64,000 nucleotides of DNA from Streptomyces sp. NRRL F-2580 (GCF_000720115.1 NZ_JOIR01000010.1:292014-356013); one strand, 5' to 3'. Numbered from the stretch's first letter, positions 38,705-47,693 are shown. Program-made: numbers and translations. The notes: generated from the letters alone by a model not told the origin.

Positions 38705-39355
38705 ATGCTGGGTGTCACCGATCTGCCGACGTACCTCGCCGGCCTCGTACTGATCATTCTCCTGCCGGGTCCGAACTCGCTGTACGTGCTCTCCGTCGCC
38801 GCCCGGCGCGGGGTGCGCACCGGATACAAGGCCGCCGCCGGCGTGTTCACCGGCGACGCCGTGCTGATGCTGCTGACCGCCGTGGGCGCCGGAGCGCTGC
38901 TGCGGGCGAGCCCGGTCGTGTTCACCGTGGTGAAGTTCCTCGGCGCCGGGTACCTGGCCTGGCTGGCCGTGGGGATGATGCGCGGCGCCTGGGCGCTGTG
39001 GCGCACGCGCCGGGAGCGGGACGAGGCGCGGGCCGCCGCCCCCGCCGAACCGGGCGAGAACGAGCGGCCCTACCGGCGGGCGCTGCTGATCAGCCTCCTC
39101 AACCCGAAGGCCATCCTCTTCCTGATGTCCTTCTTCGTGCAGTTCGTGGACCCGTCCTACGCCTACCCGGCGCTGTCGTTCCTGGTCCTCGGCGGCCTGC
39201 TGCAGACCGGCAGCTTCGCGTACCTGACGCTGCTGATCTTCGGCGGCACCCGGCTCTCGGAGGCCTTCCGCCGGCGCAAGCGGCTGTCGGCCGGGGCCAC
39301 CTCGGCGGCGGGCGTGCTCTTCCTCGGCTTCGCGGCCAAGCTCGCCGTCAGCTGA
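38705..39355 (+). CDS. LysE/RhtB family amino-acid exporter
   Basis: The 216-residue protein has six hydrophobic helices and the family opening DLPTYLAGLVLIILLPGPNSLYVLSVAARRG. The second block is RRALLISLLNPKAILFLMSFFVQFVDP. LeuE-like members export leucine or other amino acids. I preferred the ATG at 38705 (MLGVTDLPTY) over a GTG nine codons earlier. Its 3' end overlaps the convergent polysialyltransferase-like gene by eight bases. Confidence 0.88.
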   Translation: MLGVTDLPTYLAGLVLIILLPGPNSLYVLSVAARRGVRTGYKAAAGVFTGDAVLMLLTAVGAGALLRASPVVFTVVKFLGAGYLAWLAVGMMRGAWALWRTRRERDEARAAAPAEPGENERPYRRALLISLLNPKAILFLMSFFVQFVDPSYAYPALSFLVLGGLLQTGSFAYLTLLIFGGTRLSEAFRRRKRLSAGATSAAGVLFLGFAAKLAVS

Positions 39356-40703
39356 GAGCGCGGCGCACCCGGCCGAGCCGCCGTACGGCCCGGCGCACCG
39401 CGCGGCTGCGCGGCAGGAACGAGAGCTGCGCCGGGATGCCGCCCGGCAGCCCCAGCGAGGTCAGCCGGCGCCGGGTGAAGTACCGCCGGGTGCGCGCGTC
39501 CAGGTGCTGGGCCAGGTAGGCCTCGGCCGCCGGCCGGCGCGCGGCCAGGATCTGCGGCTGCATGGTGAACCCGACGGCCGTCAGCAGCGCGGCCGGCTCC
39601 GCCCGGACCTGCTCCGGCGTCGGGGGCGTCCAGGCGCGCACGGCCTCCGCGTCGGCGAGGTCCGGGAGCAGCGCGTCCACCAGCGCCAGCGGGACCCGGT
39701 TGCTGTTCGGGTACGGGGTCAGGCGGGCCAGGACCGCATCCGTGCCGGTCCGCGCCACCGGCAGCCCGTACAGGGTGGCGGCGGTCAGCAGGCCGGTGGA
39801 GAAGCAGCCGACGACCAGCGCCGGACGCAGCCGCTGGTAGAGGGTCTCGGCCAGCACCGGCGCGGCGATCACGGTCAGCCGCGCGCCGAGCCGCTCGGCC
39901 TCCTCCTCGGCCCGGCGGGAGTACGCGGCCGGGGCGCCGGGGTGCGGTTTGAAGACCAGCTCGCGGTGGCCCAGGGCGTGCGCGCCCCGGACCATCGACA
40001 CGTGGAGCTCCTCCTCCTCGGCCAGGGTCATCAGGTCGAGCGCCGACAGGTACTGGCCCAGGAGCAGCGCCGGGGGCTCCGCCCTGGGGGCCTCGGGCGC
40101 CTCGGGGGTTTCGGTGGCCTCGGCGAGCTCGGCGAGGACCTTGAGGAAGGACTCCGTCGGCACCAGCTCCTCCCGCGCCCCGAACTCCGTCAGCAGCAGC
40201 GGCTTCAGCCCCGGCACCAGGTCCACGTGCAGCACCCGCCGCACCCGCATCCCGAGCTGCGGGTCGAGCCGGAAGCGGGTGGGCCCGTAGCTCATCAGCC
40301 CGTCGGCGTAGACGTCGACCGCCGCGCCGGGGAACAGCCGGCACAGGGTCTGGGCCGGCGGCACCTGCAGGGACTCCACGACCAGTTCGACGCGGTCCTC
40401 GCCGAGGCCCCACAGGGAGCGCAGCTGCCGTTCCCAGATCGGGACGTCCTCCGCGCGCGGGGCCCAGGTGCTCGGGTGCTGCGGCTCGATGACCCGGTTC
40501 CAGTCGAGCACCTCGTCGAAGCGGGTGCGCAGGGCGGCGAAGCCCGGCATGTCCGCGACCCCGGGGGTGACCTCGGCGGTGACGGCGTGGTTGCTGGTCA
40601 GCAGGATCCGGCGGCCGGCGGGCGGGAAGGCGCCCGCGTCGATGCCCGCCGCGAGCGTGGCCGCGCCGTAGAGGGTGGAGGCCAGGAAGATCTGGGTGGG
40701 CAT
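39348..40703 (-). CDS. polysialyltransferase-like glycosyltransferase
   Basis: The 451-residue protein has the short motifs of bacterial alpha-2,8-polysialyltransferases: an acidic-Gly motif (VYADGLMSYG), an HP motif (ELVFKPHPGAPAAYS) and an S motif (GCFSTGLLTAATLYG). Such enzymes add nonulosonic acid residues from CMP-sugars. With the CMP-sugar genes nearby, a role in polymerising a Kdn-like cell-wall glycopolymer is likely (inference). Its ATG overlaps the stop of the family 2 glycosyltransferase by one base, so the two are translated together. Confidence 0.82.
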   Translation of the reverse strand: MPTQIFLASTLYGAATLAAGIDAGAFPPAGRRILLTSNHAVTAEVTPGVADMPGFAALRTRFDEVLDWNRVIEPQHPSTWAPRAEDVPIWERQLRSLWGLGEDRVELVVESLQVPPAQTLCRLFPGAAVDVYADGLMSYGPTRFRLDPQLGMRVRRVLHVDLVPGLKPLLLTEFGAREELVPTESFLKVLAELAEATETPEAPEAPRAEPPALLLGQYLSALDLMTLAEEEELHVSMVRGAHALGHRELVFKPHPGAPAAYSRRAEEEAERLGARLTVIAAPVLAETLYQRLRPALVVGCFSTGLLTAATLYGLPVARTGTDAVLARLTPYPNSNRVPLALVDALLPDLADAEAVRAWTPPTPEQVRAEPAALLTAVGFTMQPQILAARRPAAEAYLAQHLDARTRRYFTRRRLTSLGLPGGIPAQLSFLPRSRAVRRAVRRLGRVRRALS

Positions 40704-41683
40704 CAGGTGGCCGCTCCCGACGGTGTGCGGCGGCTGCCGCGCACGCGCCGCAGCAGGGTGGAGCGTTCGATGTCCATCGAGTCCAGGACCTGGTCCAATA
40801 CGTCCTGGGGCATGCGGCCGAGCGCGGCCGCGCTCATCGAACGGAGTTTCTTGGCCACGGCCGGTTCGAACCTTTCGATGGATCCGAAATGGTGCGCGAT
40901 AATCGCGCAATACGTTCGGACGGCTTTCGGGAGCAGCAGGCCGGATTCCCGGTCCGCGATGACATCCGCCAGCACTTGATCAAATGCCCGGATGAAATCG
41001 AGCTGCCGTTCGTCCCCGATCTGAGTCAGGGACGTGGAAACCCCGCGCCGGTAGAAGATCCCGGGCAGGCCCACCGCGGCGAAGGACTCCGCCTCCCGGT
41101 GCAGCCGCCAGATCCACGGCCGGTCCTCGGCCGTCCGCAGCCCGTCCGTGAAGTGCAGCACCCCGCGCTCCAGCAGCCGCCGGTGGTACATGCCGGCCCA
41201 GGCGTACGGATAGTCCACCGAGGTGGCCCGGTCGACGGGCAGGATCGCGGTGCGCGGATCGGCGACGACCGACTGCGGGCCGTGGGGGACGCGCTGCACG
41301 CTCCGCGTCCTGCCCGTGCACCGCACATGGTCGGTGCGGACGAAATCGCAGCTCAGCGCCTCTATGGCGGCCAACGTGCGGGCCAGGTGGCCGGGGGCCA
41401 GCCAGTCGTCCCCGTCCAGGAAGGTGACGTACTCGCCGTGGGCCGCGTCCAGGCCGGTGTTCCGCGCGGTGGCCAGACCGCCGTTCCGCTCGTGTCTGAG
41501 GTGCACCGCCCCGGGCAGCTCGCGCGCCGCCCGCTCCAGCAGGCCGGGCGTCCCGTCCGTCGAGCAGTCGTCGACGAGCAGGAACTCGAAATCCTCCCGG
41601 GCGTTGAGTTCGAGACTCTTGAGGGCATCCGGTGCGTACGTCTGCACGTTGTAGAACGGCACGACAACAGAGAGCTTGGGCAC
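40703..41683 (-). CDS. family 2 glycosyltransferase
   Basis: The 326-residue protein has a GT-A fold: KLSVVVPFYNVQTY (2-15), LLVDDCSTDGTPGLLE, NGGLATARNTGLDAAHGEYVTFLDGDDWL (the DxD motif near 98-100) and EDRPWIWRLHREA for the acceptor side. Enzymes of this form often transfer sugars or glycerophosphate-type groups in teichoic-acid-like polymers. I chose the GTG at 41683, right before the fold begins. Another GTG lies 11 codons upstream. Confidence 0.83.
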   Translation of the reverse strand: MPKLSVVVPFYNVQTYAPDALKSLELNAREDFEFLLVDDCSTDGTPGLLERAARELPGAVHLRHERNGGLATARNTGLDAAHGEYVTFLDGDDWLAPGHLARTLAAIEALSCDFVRTDHVRCTGRTRSVQRVPHGPQSVVADPRTAILPVDRATSVDYPYAWAGMYHRRLLERGVLHFTDGLRTAEDRPWIWRLHREAESFAAVGLPGIFYRRGVSTSLTQIGDERQLDFIRAFDQVLADVIADRESGLLLPKAVRTYCAIIAHHFGSIERFEPAVAKKLRSMSAAALGRMPQDVLDQVLDSMDIERSTLLRRVRGSRRTPSGAAT

Positions 41684-41859
41684 TCGCGAGACATTAGGGC
41701 GCCGCCTGGCATTCACTGTGGCCCGGATGCGGATTCCACGTGAACGGCGCGGGGCGGGCGAGTTAACCCGTGCGCTTTCGCATTTCGTCGACGCGTTGTT
41801 AACCCGCTGTTGTGCGTTCGTTGGGCCGATCACCGAAATTGCGGAATAGCTTCTGCCGC
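41684..41859. promoter_or_regulatory. divergent control region of the glycopolymer cluster
   Basis: This 176-bp gap between the leftward and rightward halves of the cluster contains two direct copies of GTTAACCCG (41762-41770 and 41798-41806, 36 bp apart). It is AT-richer from 41762 to 41850. It must hold both promoters. The repeats are candidate regulator sites. Confidence 0.5.
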
Positions 41860-43314
41860 GTGCCAGAACGCAAAAGCGTCGCCGTACTCGCCGATTCCGA
41901 TACGCGATGGAAATGGGGCGCACTCACCGCCCGCCGTCTCGTCCCCGACCCCCAGCTCACCGGATACCTGCTGCGCGGCCGCGCCACACCCACCGCGCGC
42001 CAGCTCGGTGAGGTGGGGGTGCGGGCCGACCGGCTGTCCGAGGTGACCTGCGCGGAGTTCCTCGCCGAGATCGAGCGGGAGCGCTACGACGTGGTCGTCC
42101 TCGCCCTCGTCGGCGGAGCAGTCCAGGCCGTCCTGCACGGGGCCCGCGCCCTGTGGCCGAACCCCGCGAAGCGGCCCGTCTTCGTCACCGGATACGTGGG
42201 CGTCGTATACGAGAAGCTCGCCGACGGGCTGCTGCTGCGGCACGGGGCCGACCTCGTCCTCGCCAACTCCCGTCACGACGCGGAGCGTTTCCAGGCCGTG
42301 TACGAGGGGGTCGGCGCGGACGCCGGAGCCGTCACCGAGACCGCGCTGCCCTTCCTGGGCGGGGCGCCGTACGAGCCGGCCGGGAGCAGGGCCCACACGG
42401 TGGTCTTCGCCGTCCAGCCCTCCGTGCCCGACAGCCGCGCCGACCGCGCCTACCTGCTGGAACGGGCCGCCGCGCACGCACGGCTGCACCCCGACCGAGA
42501 GGTGCTGATCAAGCTGCGCAGCAAGCCCGGGGAGCACACCACGCACCTGGAGGAGCAGCCGTACCAGCGGCTCGCGGAGAAGATCCCGGGCGGACTGCCC
42601 GCCAACTGCCGCCTGGTGTACGGGAACATGGGCGAGGTGCTGGACGGCACCGACCTGCTGGTCACCGTCTCCTCCACCGCCGCCCTGGAGTCCCTGCACC
42701 GGTCCATCCCGACGGCGATCCTGACCGACCTCGGCATCCGCGAGACCCTCGGCAACCACCACTTCCTCGGCTCCGGCTGCCTGGCGTCCTGGGACCAGCT
42801 CGACTCCGGGCTCCTCCCGGAGGGCGATCCGGTCTGGCTGGCGGCCCAGGGCGTACTCCCGGGGGCCGCGGCGCCGGGCGCGTCCGCGGCGAGCACGCCC
42901 GCCGCGACCCCGGCCGCACCGTGGCCCGAGGCCCTCGGCCGTGCCGGGGGCCTCGCCCCGGGCACGCCGGACCCGGCCGCGCCGCGTCCGCCCGCCGGGC
43001 CCGCCGCCGGCGTGGCGCACGACCCCTACGCCGTCGCCCGGGCGAAGGTCGCCGGGCTGGTGGCCGCGACCCGGCTGCCCGCCCTCGCGCCGTACTACAC
43101 GCTCACCACCGCCCCCCGGTACCTGCCCGGGATCCTGGCCCGGCACCACCTCGCCCCCGACGGCACCCCGCTGCCCGGCGCGGTGCGCCCGACGGCGGGC
43201 GAGTCCCGGCTGCGCCGCCGGCTCCGCGCCCACCTGCGCGAGGCCGCCCGCGGCGCGTACCGGCACGGCGTGCAGCGCGTCGCCCCGGTGATCCGCAGGC
43301 TGGGGGAGCTGTGA
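41860..43314 (+). CDS. DUF6716-type putative glycosyltransferase
   Basis: The 484-residue protein opens with VPERKSVAVLADSDTRWKWGALTARRL, typical of DUF6716 proteins in actinobacterial glycopolymer loci. The central part has YDVVVLALVGGAVQAV, LVLANSRHDAERF and an S-motif-like TVSSTAALESLHRSIPTAILTDLGI, like polysialyl/CDP-glycerol transferases (GT-B fold). The segment at about 345-390 is a low-complexity Ala/Pro/Gly insert. The GTG start overlaps no gene. It is followed by the CMP-sugar gene with a four-base GTGA overlap. Confidence 0.78.
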   Translation: MPERKSVAVLADSDTRWKWGALTARRLVPDPQLTGYLLRGRATPTARQLGEVGVRADRLSEVTCAEFLAEIERERYDVVVLALVGGAVQAVLHGARALWPNPAKRPVFVTGYVGVVYEKLADGLLLRHGADLVLANSRHDAERFQAVYEGVGADAGAVTETALPFLGGAPYEPAGSRAHTVVFAVQPSVPDSRADRAYLLERAAAHARLHPDREVLIKLRSKPGEHTTHLEEQPYQRLAEKIPGGLPANCRLVYGNMGEVLDGTDLLVTVSSTAALESLHRSIPTAILTDLGIRETLGNHHFLGSGCLASWDQLDSGLLPEGDPVWLAAQGVLPGAAAPGASAASTPAATPAAPWPEALGRAGGLAPGTPDPAAPRPPAGPAAGVAHDPYAVARAKVAGLVAATRLPALAPYYTLTTAPRYLPGILARHHLAPDGTPLPGAVRPTAGESRLRRRLRAHLREAARGAYRHGVQRVAPVIRRLGEL

Positions 43315-44993
43315 GCCCCCGCGTCCTCGCCGTCATCCCGGCCCGCGGCGGCTCCAAGGGAGTTCCCGGCAAGAACCTCGCCGAGGTGGCCGGCATCCCG
43401 CTCGTCGCCCGCGCCGTCCGGGCCTGCCGCTCCGCGCCGACCGTCACCGACGTGGTGGTCTCCACGGACTCCGACGCGATCGCCGCGGCCGCCCGCGCCG
43501 CCGGAGCCGACGTGATCGCCCGCCCGACCGCGCTCTCCGGCGACACCGCGAGCAGCGAGGCCGCCCTCCTGCACGCGCTCGCCGCCTTCGAGGAACTCCA
43601 CTCCGTCAGCGTGGACGTGGTCCTCCTCGTCCAGTGCACGAGCCCGTTCCTCACCACCTCCGACGTCGAGTCGGTCGCCGTGGCCGTCACCTCCGGCGCG
43701 GCCGACTCGGCCCTGACCGTGGCCCCCTTCCACGGTTTCCTCTGGCGCTGCGGGGCCGACGGCTCCGGAGCCGGGGTCAACCACGACCAGGCGTACCGCC
43801 CCCGGCGCCAGGACCGGCCGCAGGACCTGCTGGAGACCGGCGCCGCCTACGCGATGGACGCCGACGGCTTCCGCGCCGCCCGCCACCGCTTCTTCGGCCG
43901 CACCCTGCCCGTCGCCACCGACCCCTCCCGGGTCCTGGAGATCGACGACCCGCACGACCTGGAACGCGCCCGCCTGCTCGCGCCCCTGCTCGACCCGCAC
44001 CCCGCACCGCCTCCACACCCCGAGCCACGCCTCGACCCGCAGCCCACACCCCGCACACCCCCGCACCGAAGGACGCCCCCTGCCATGACCTCCACCCCGG
44101 ACCCCCGCCTGCGCACCTTCGGAGCGCGTACCGCGGGCCCCGGCCGCCCCGTCTACGTCGTCGGCGAGATCGGCATCAACCACAACGGCGACCTCGGCAA
44201 CGCCTTCGCCCTCATCGACGCCGCCGCCGAAGCCGGCTGCGACGCCGTGAAGTTCCAGAAGCGCACCCCGGAGATCTGCACCCCGCGCGACCAGTGGGAC
44301 ATCGAACGCGACACCCCCTGGGGCCGGATGACCTACATCGACTACCGCCACAAGGTCGAGTTCGGCGAGGACGAGTACCGCGCCGTCGACGAGCACTGCG
44401 CCAAGCGCGGCATCGACTGGTTCGCCTCCCCGTGGGACACCGAGGCGGTCGCCTTCCTGGAGAAGTTCGACGTCCCCGCCCACAAGGTGGCCTCCGCCTC
44501 CCTCACCGACGACGAGCTGCTGCGCGCCGTGCGCGCCACCGGCCGCACCGTCGTGCTGTCCACCGGCATGTCCACCCCGCAGCAGATCCGCCACGCGGTG
44601 GAGGTGCTCGGCAGCGCCAACATCCTCCTCTGCCACGCCACTTCCACCTACCCGGCCAAGGCCGAGGAGCTCAACCTGCGGGTCATCAACACCCTGCGGG
44701 ACGAGTACCCCAACGTCCCGATCGGCTACTCCGGCCACGAGACGGGCCTGCAGACCACCCTCGCCGCCGTCGCCCTCGGCGCCACCTTCGTCGAGCGCCA
44801 CATCACCCTCGACCGCGCGATGTGGGGCTCCGACCAGGCCGCCTCCGTCGAGCCGGGCGGCCTGACCCGCCTGGTCCGCGACATCCGCACCATCGAGGCC
44901 GCCCTCGGCGACGGGGTCAAGCGGGTCTACGAGTCCGAGCTCGGCCCCATGAAGAAGCTCCGCCGAGTCCGGGGCGAGCTGGCAGCCGTCTGA
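43311..44993 (+). CDS. CMP-nonulosonate synthetase, in frame with nonulosonate synthase (fusion)
   Basis: One uninterrupted frame of 561 codons. Residues 1-230 are an acylneuraminate cytidylyltransferase: VLAVIPARGGSKGVPGKNL (5-23), VVVSTDSDAIAAAARAAGA, LVQCTSPFLTTSDVE, and EIDDPHDLERARLL near the end. It activates a nonulosonic acid (Kdn or sialic type) with CTP. A Pro/His/Arg-rich linker of about 28 residues has no stop codon. The synthase domain follows from residue 259. Either a fused bifunctional enzyme is made, or ribosomes also start at the internal ATG 44085 (listed separately). The GTG start overlaps the DUF6716 stop. Confidence 0.8.
   Translation: MSPRVLAVIPARGGSKGVPGKNLAEVAGIPLVARAVRACRSAPTVTDVVVSTDSDAIAAAARAAGADVIARPTALSGDTASSEAALLHALAAFEELHSVSVDVVLLVQCTSPFLTTSDVESVAVAVTSGAADSALTVAPFHGFLWRCGADGSGAGVNHDQAYRPRRQDRPQDLLETGAAYAMDADGFRAARHRFFGRTLPVATDPSRVLEIDDPHDLERARLLAPLLDPHPAPPPHPEPRLDPQPTPRTPPHRRTPPAMTSTPDPRLRTFGARTAGPGRPVYVVGEIGINHNGDLGNAFALIDAAAEAGCDAVKFQKRTPEICTPRDQWDIERDTPWGRMTYIDYRHKVEFGEDEYRAVDEHCAKRGIDWFASPWDTEAVAFLEKFDVPAHKVASASLTDDELLRAVRATGRTVVLSTGMSTPQQIRHAVEVLGSANILLCHATSTYPAKAEELNLRVINTLRDEYPNVPIGYSGHETGLQTTLAAVALGATFVERHITLDRAMWGSDQAASVEPGGLTRLVRDIRTIEAALGDGVKRVYESELGPMKKLRRVRGELAAV
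44085..44993 (+). CDS. N-acetylneuraminate/Kdn synthase family protein (possible internal start)
   Basis: The NeuB-type synthase condenses phosphoenolpyruvate with a hexose (mannose or ManNAc type) to a nine-carbon acid. Its 302 residues carry VGEIGINHNGDLGNAFALID, DAVKFQKRTPEICTPRDQW, DIDWF-like GIDWFASPWDTEAV, VLSTGMSTPQQI, LLCHATSTYPA, GYSGHETGLQTTLAAVALGA and FVERHITLDRAMWGSDQ. The protein ends at GPMKKLRRVRGE, just where the C-terminal SAF (antifreeze-like) domain of sialic acid synthases would begin, so that domain is absent. An internal ribosome site GAAGGA (44068-44073) precedes the ATG. The same frame continues from the synthetase without a stop. Confidence 0.85.
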   Translation: MTSTPDPRLRTFGARTAGPGRPVYVVGEIGINHNGDLGNAFALIDAAAEAGCDAVKFQKRTPEICTPRDQWDIERDTPWGRMTYIDYRHKVEFGEDEYRAVDEHCAKRGIDWFASPWDTEAVAFLEKFDVPAHKVASASLTDDELLRAVRATGRTVVLSTGMSTPQQIRHAVEVLGSANILLCHATSTYPAKAEELNLRVINTLRDEYPNVPIGYSGHETGLQTTLAAVALGATFVERHITLDRAMWGSDQAASVEPGGLTRLVRDIRTIEAALGDGVKRVYESELGPMKKLRRVRGELAAV

Positions 44994-45042
44994 CCCCCAG
45001 GTCCGGCGCGTACGAGTTCCGCCCCCCGACAAGGAGTACGTG

Positions 45043-46266
45043 GTGACCCCCTCCGCCTCCACCCTGGCGTTCGTCGAGAGCCCGGTCCAACTCCTCAACG
45101 TGCTGGAGTGGGCGTACGCGCGCAGCGCCCCGGCGGGCCCCGGGCCGCAGCAGTCGCAGCTGGACGGGGTCCCGCGCCAGCGCGGGCCCCGCTCCGGCGG
45201 GGCGGAACCCGGCCCGGACCGGGCCCGGGCGCACGGGGACGGCGGGGCCGGGCCGGCCGCCGCACCCGCTCCGGCGGGCGCGGGGCCCTGCGTCAGGATC
45301 GTCGTCCTGCCGCCCACCGACCCCATGTCCCGGGGCCAGCTGCGCCGGATGGCCGCGCTGGCGCGGGACGAGGGGTACGAGGTGTGCTGGCAGGAGGCGC
45401 GCGGCAGCCGGTTCGCGCCGCTGAAGGCGCTCGCCGCGCTGGCGCGCGACGTCCGCGCGGCGCGCACGGTCGTCATCGGCGACCCCTTCTCGCGCTACGT
45501 GCAGCTGCTGCTCACCCTCGTACGCGCCGAAGAGCTCGTGGTGGTCGACGACGGCACCGCCACCATGGAGTTCGTCGCCCAGACCGCCCGCGGCGAACGC
45601 CTCGTACGCTGGCACCGGGTCGGCGGTGGGGGACTGCCCGGCCGGGTCCGCGGGCTGGCGTACGCACCCGTCTCGGCGACCGCGCGCCGCCGCTTCACCC
45701 CCGTCCGGGGCCGCGGCCACCGCGTCGAGGTGTTCAGCTCGATGCCCGTCACCGCCCACGGCGCCATGACCCTGCGGGTCAACGACTTCGCCTGGACCCG
45801 CGCCCGCTTCGGCCCGCCCCGCCTGACCAAGGGCACCGACCTGGTCGGCACCTCGCTGGTGGAGACCGGTGTGGTGGACCCGGCCCGCTACCTGGAGGCG
45901 GTGCGCGCCCTCACCCTGGAGCACGGCGCCACCCGCTACTTCGCGCACCGCCGCGAGTCCCCGGAGAAGCTGCGCGCGCTGAGCCGGGCGACCGGGCTGG
46001 AGATCGTGCGCCCGGACCTGCCGCTGGAGCTGATCGCGCGGCGCGGTCCCGTCGGCCGGACGATCGTCAGCTTTCCGTCCACCGTCGTCCACACGCTGCC
46101 GTACGCCCTGACCGGCACCGGTGTGACCGTCGCCGTATGCGATGTGGACCCCGCCTGGCTCACCGGCACCGCGTCCGCGCGCGCCCGCAGCTTCCTCGCC
46201 GGGGTCACCGACACCGCCCGTGATGTGCGCAGACTCCCTGCCCAGGCGGCCCCCACGGCCGGATGA
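45043..46266 (+). CDS. polysialyltransferase-like glycosyltransferase
   Basis: The 407-residue protein starts at the second of two adjacent GTGs after AAGGAG. It opens LAFVESPVQLLNVLEWA, then has a Gly/Pro/Ala-rich insert (25-85). The acidic motif VVDDGTATMEF and the S motif IVSFPSTVVHTLPYAL, with TRYFAHRRESPEKL before it, correspond to the bacterial polysialyltransferase pattern. It is the last gene of the rightward half of the glycopolymer cluster, 49 bp after the synthase. It probably shares polymer assembly with the protein at 39348. Confidence 0.8.
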   Translation: MTPSASTLAFVESPVQLLNVLEWAYARSAPAGPGPQQSQLDGVPRQRGPRSGGAEPGPDRARAHGDGGAGPAAAPAPAGAGPCVRIVVLPPTDPMSRGQLRRMAALARDEGYEVCWQEARGSRFAPLKALAALARDVRAARTVVIGDPFSRYVQLLLTLVRAEELVVVDDGTATMEFVAQTARGERLVRWHRVGGGGLPGRVRGLAYAPVSATARRRFTPVRGRGHRVEVFSSMPVTAHGAMTLRVNDFAWTRARFGPPRLTKGTDLVGTSLVETGVVDPARYLEAVRALTLEHGATRYFAHRRESPEKLRALSRATGLEIVRPDLPLELIARRGPVGRTIVSFPSTVVHTLPYALTGTGVTVAVCDVDPAWLTGTASARARSFLAGVTDTARDVRRLPAQAAPTAG

Positions 46267-46390
46267 GCGCGCGAGTTTACCCCCACGGGCACCCGGTCAT
46301 GCGCCAGAGGCCGTGTTTCTTTCCCCTAACGGCATGAACTTTTGTGGATCCCCGGCCAGTTGACCCGTCCGTGCGCCTACCCTTCAACGG

Positions 46391-47647
46391 GTGAACCAGT
46401 TGATGTCCCGCGAGTCCCAGACCGCCCAGCCCGCCGCGTCCGACCGGCCCGAGCTGCCCGGCACACTTCCGGACCACCTGCGTACCGAACTGATCGCCTT
46501 CCGCCGGGACTTGCACATGCACCCGGAGCTCGGACACCAGGAATTCCGTACCACCGCGGCGATCAAGGCCCGGCTGGAGAAAGCCGGCCTGCGACCACGG
46601 GTGCTGACGTCCGGCACGGGCCTGATCTGTGACGTCGGCACCTGGGACGGGGGCCGGCCGATGCTGGCCCTGCGCGCGGACATCGACGCCCTGCCCATCC
46701 CGGATGCCAAGACGCACGTCTCGTACCGCTCGACCTTCCCGGACCGCGCCCACGCCTGCGGCCACGACGTGCACACCGCCGTCGTCCTCGGCGCCGGCCT
46801 GGTGCTCGCCGAGCTCGACCGGCAGGGGCTGCTGCCCCGCCCCGTACGGCTGCTCTTCCAGCCGGCCGAGGAGGTGCTGCCGGGCGGGGCCACCGACGCC
46901 ATCGACTCCGGGGTGCTGGACGGCGTGGGCCGGATCGTCGCCGTGCACTGCGACCCCCGGGTCGACGCGGGGCGGATCGGGCTGCGGGCCGGCCCCATCA
47001 CCTCGGCCTGCGACCGGCTGGAGGTCACCCTCTCCGGCTCCGGCGGGCACACCGCGCGGCCGCACCTGACCACCGACCTGGTCACGGCCGCCGCCCGGGT
47101 GGCGGTGGACGCCCCGGCCCTGCTGGCCCGCCGGATGGACGCCCGCTCGGGGATGTCGGTCACCTGGGGCCGGATCGAGGCGGGGCACGCCTGCAACGTC
47201 ATCCCGATGCACGCCGAGTTGTCCGGAACCGTCCGGTGCCTGGACCTGAACGCCTGGCACGAGGCGCCGGACATGCTCTACGCGGCGATCGACGAGATCG
47301 CGACCATGCACGGGGCCAAGTTCGAGATCGACCACGTGCGCGGGGTGCCGCCGGTGGTCAACGATCCGGTGATCACCGAGTTGCTGCGCGAGGCGATGAC
47401 GGCCCGCTGCGGCGCCGAGTCGGTCGAGGACACCGAGCAGAGCCTGGGCGGGGAGGACTTCTCCTGGTACCTGGAGCACGTCCCCGGCGCCATGGCCCGC
47501 CTGGGGGTCCGCGCTCCGGGGGACACCGCCAAGCACGATCTGCACCGCGGTGACTTCGACGTGGACGAGGACGCGATCGCGGTCGGAGTGGAGTTCTTCA
47601 CGGCCGCCGCGCTGCTCGACGGGCGTCGCGCCGTCTCCGCCCGGTAG
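46391..47647 (+). CDS. M20 family amidohydrolase
   Basis: The 418-residue protein is a di-metal amidohydrolase of the HipO/IAA-amino-acid hydrolase type. Landmarks are RRDLHMHPELGHQEF, ALRADIDALPI, HACGHDVHTAVVLGA (metal ligands), LFQPAEEVLPGGA, SGSGGHTARPH and SLGGEDFSWYLE. It cleaves acyl-amino acids or similar amides; the substrate is unknown. A TACCCT box ends seven bases before the GTG and there is no clear ribosome site, which suggests a leaderless transcript. It is followed by a terminator. Confidence 0.88.
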   Translation: MNQLMSRESQTAQPAASDRPELPGTLPDHLRTELIAFRRDLHMHPELGHQEFRTTAAIKARLEKAGLRPRVLTSGTGLICDVGTWDGGRPMLALRADIDALPIPDAKTHVSYRSTFPDRAHACGHDVHTAVVLGAGLVLAELDRQGLLPRPVRLLFQPAEEVLPGGATDAIDSGVLDGVGRIVAVHCDPRVDAGRIGLRAGPITSACDRLEVTLSGSGGHTARPHLTTDLVTAAARVAVDAPALLARRMDARSGMSVTWGRIEAGHACNVIPMHAELSGTVRCLDLNAWHEAPDMLYAAIDEIATMHGAKFEIDHVRGVPPVVNDPVITELLREAMTARCGAESVEDTEQSLGGEDFSWYLEHVPGAMARLGVRAPGDTAKHDLHRGDFDVDEDAIAVGVEFFTAAALLDGRRAVSAR

Positions 47648-47693
47648 CGGCCGGAGCGACGTTCCTTACAACATCGACGATTCTCCCGTCGGG

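Noticed and set aside
42153..43310. Extension of the synthetase frame upstream of 43311
   Set aside because: This part overlaps the DUF6716 gene in another frame and is Arg/Pro-rich low complexity. Cytidylyltransferase homology begins at 43311.
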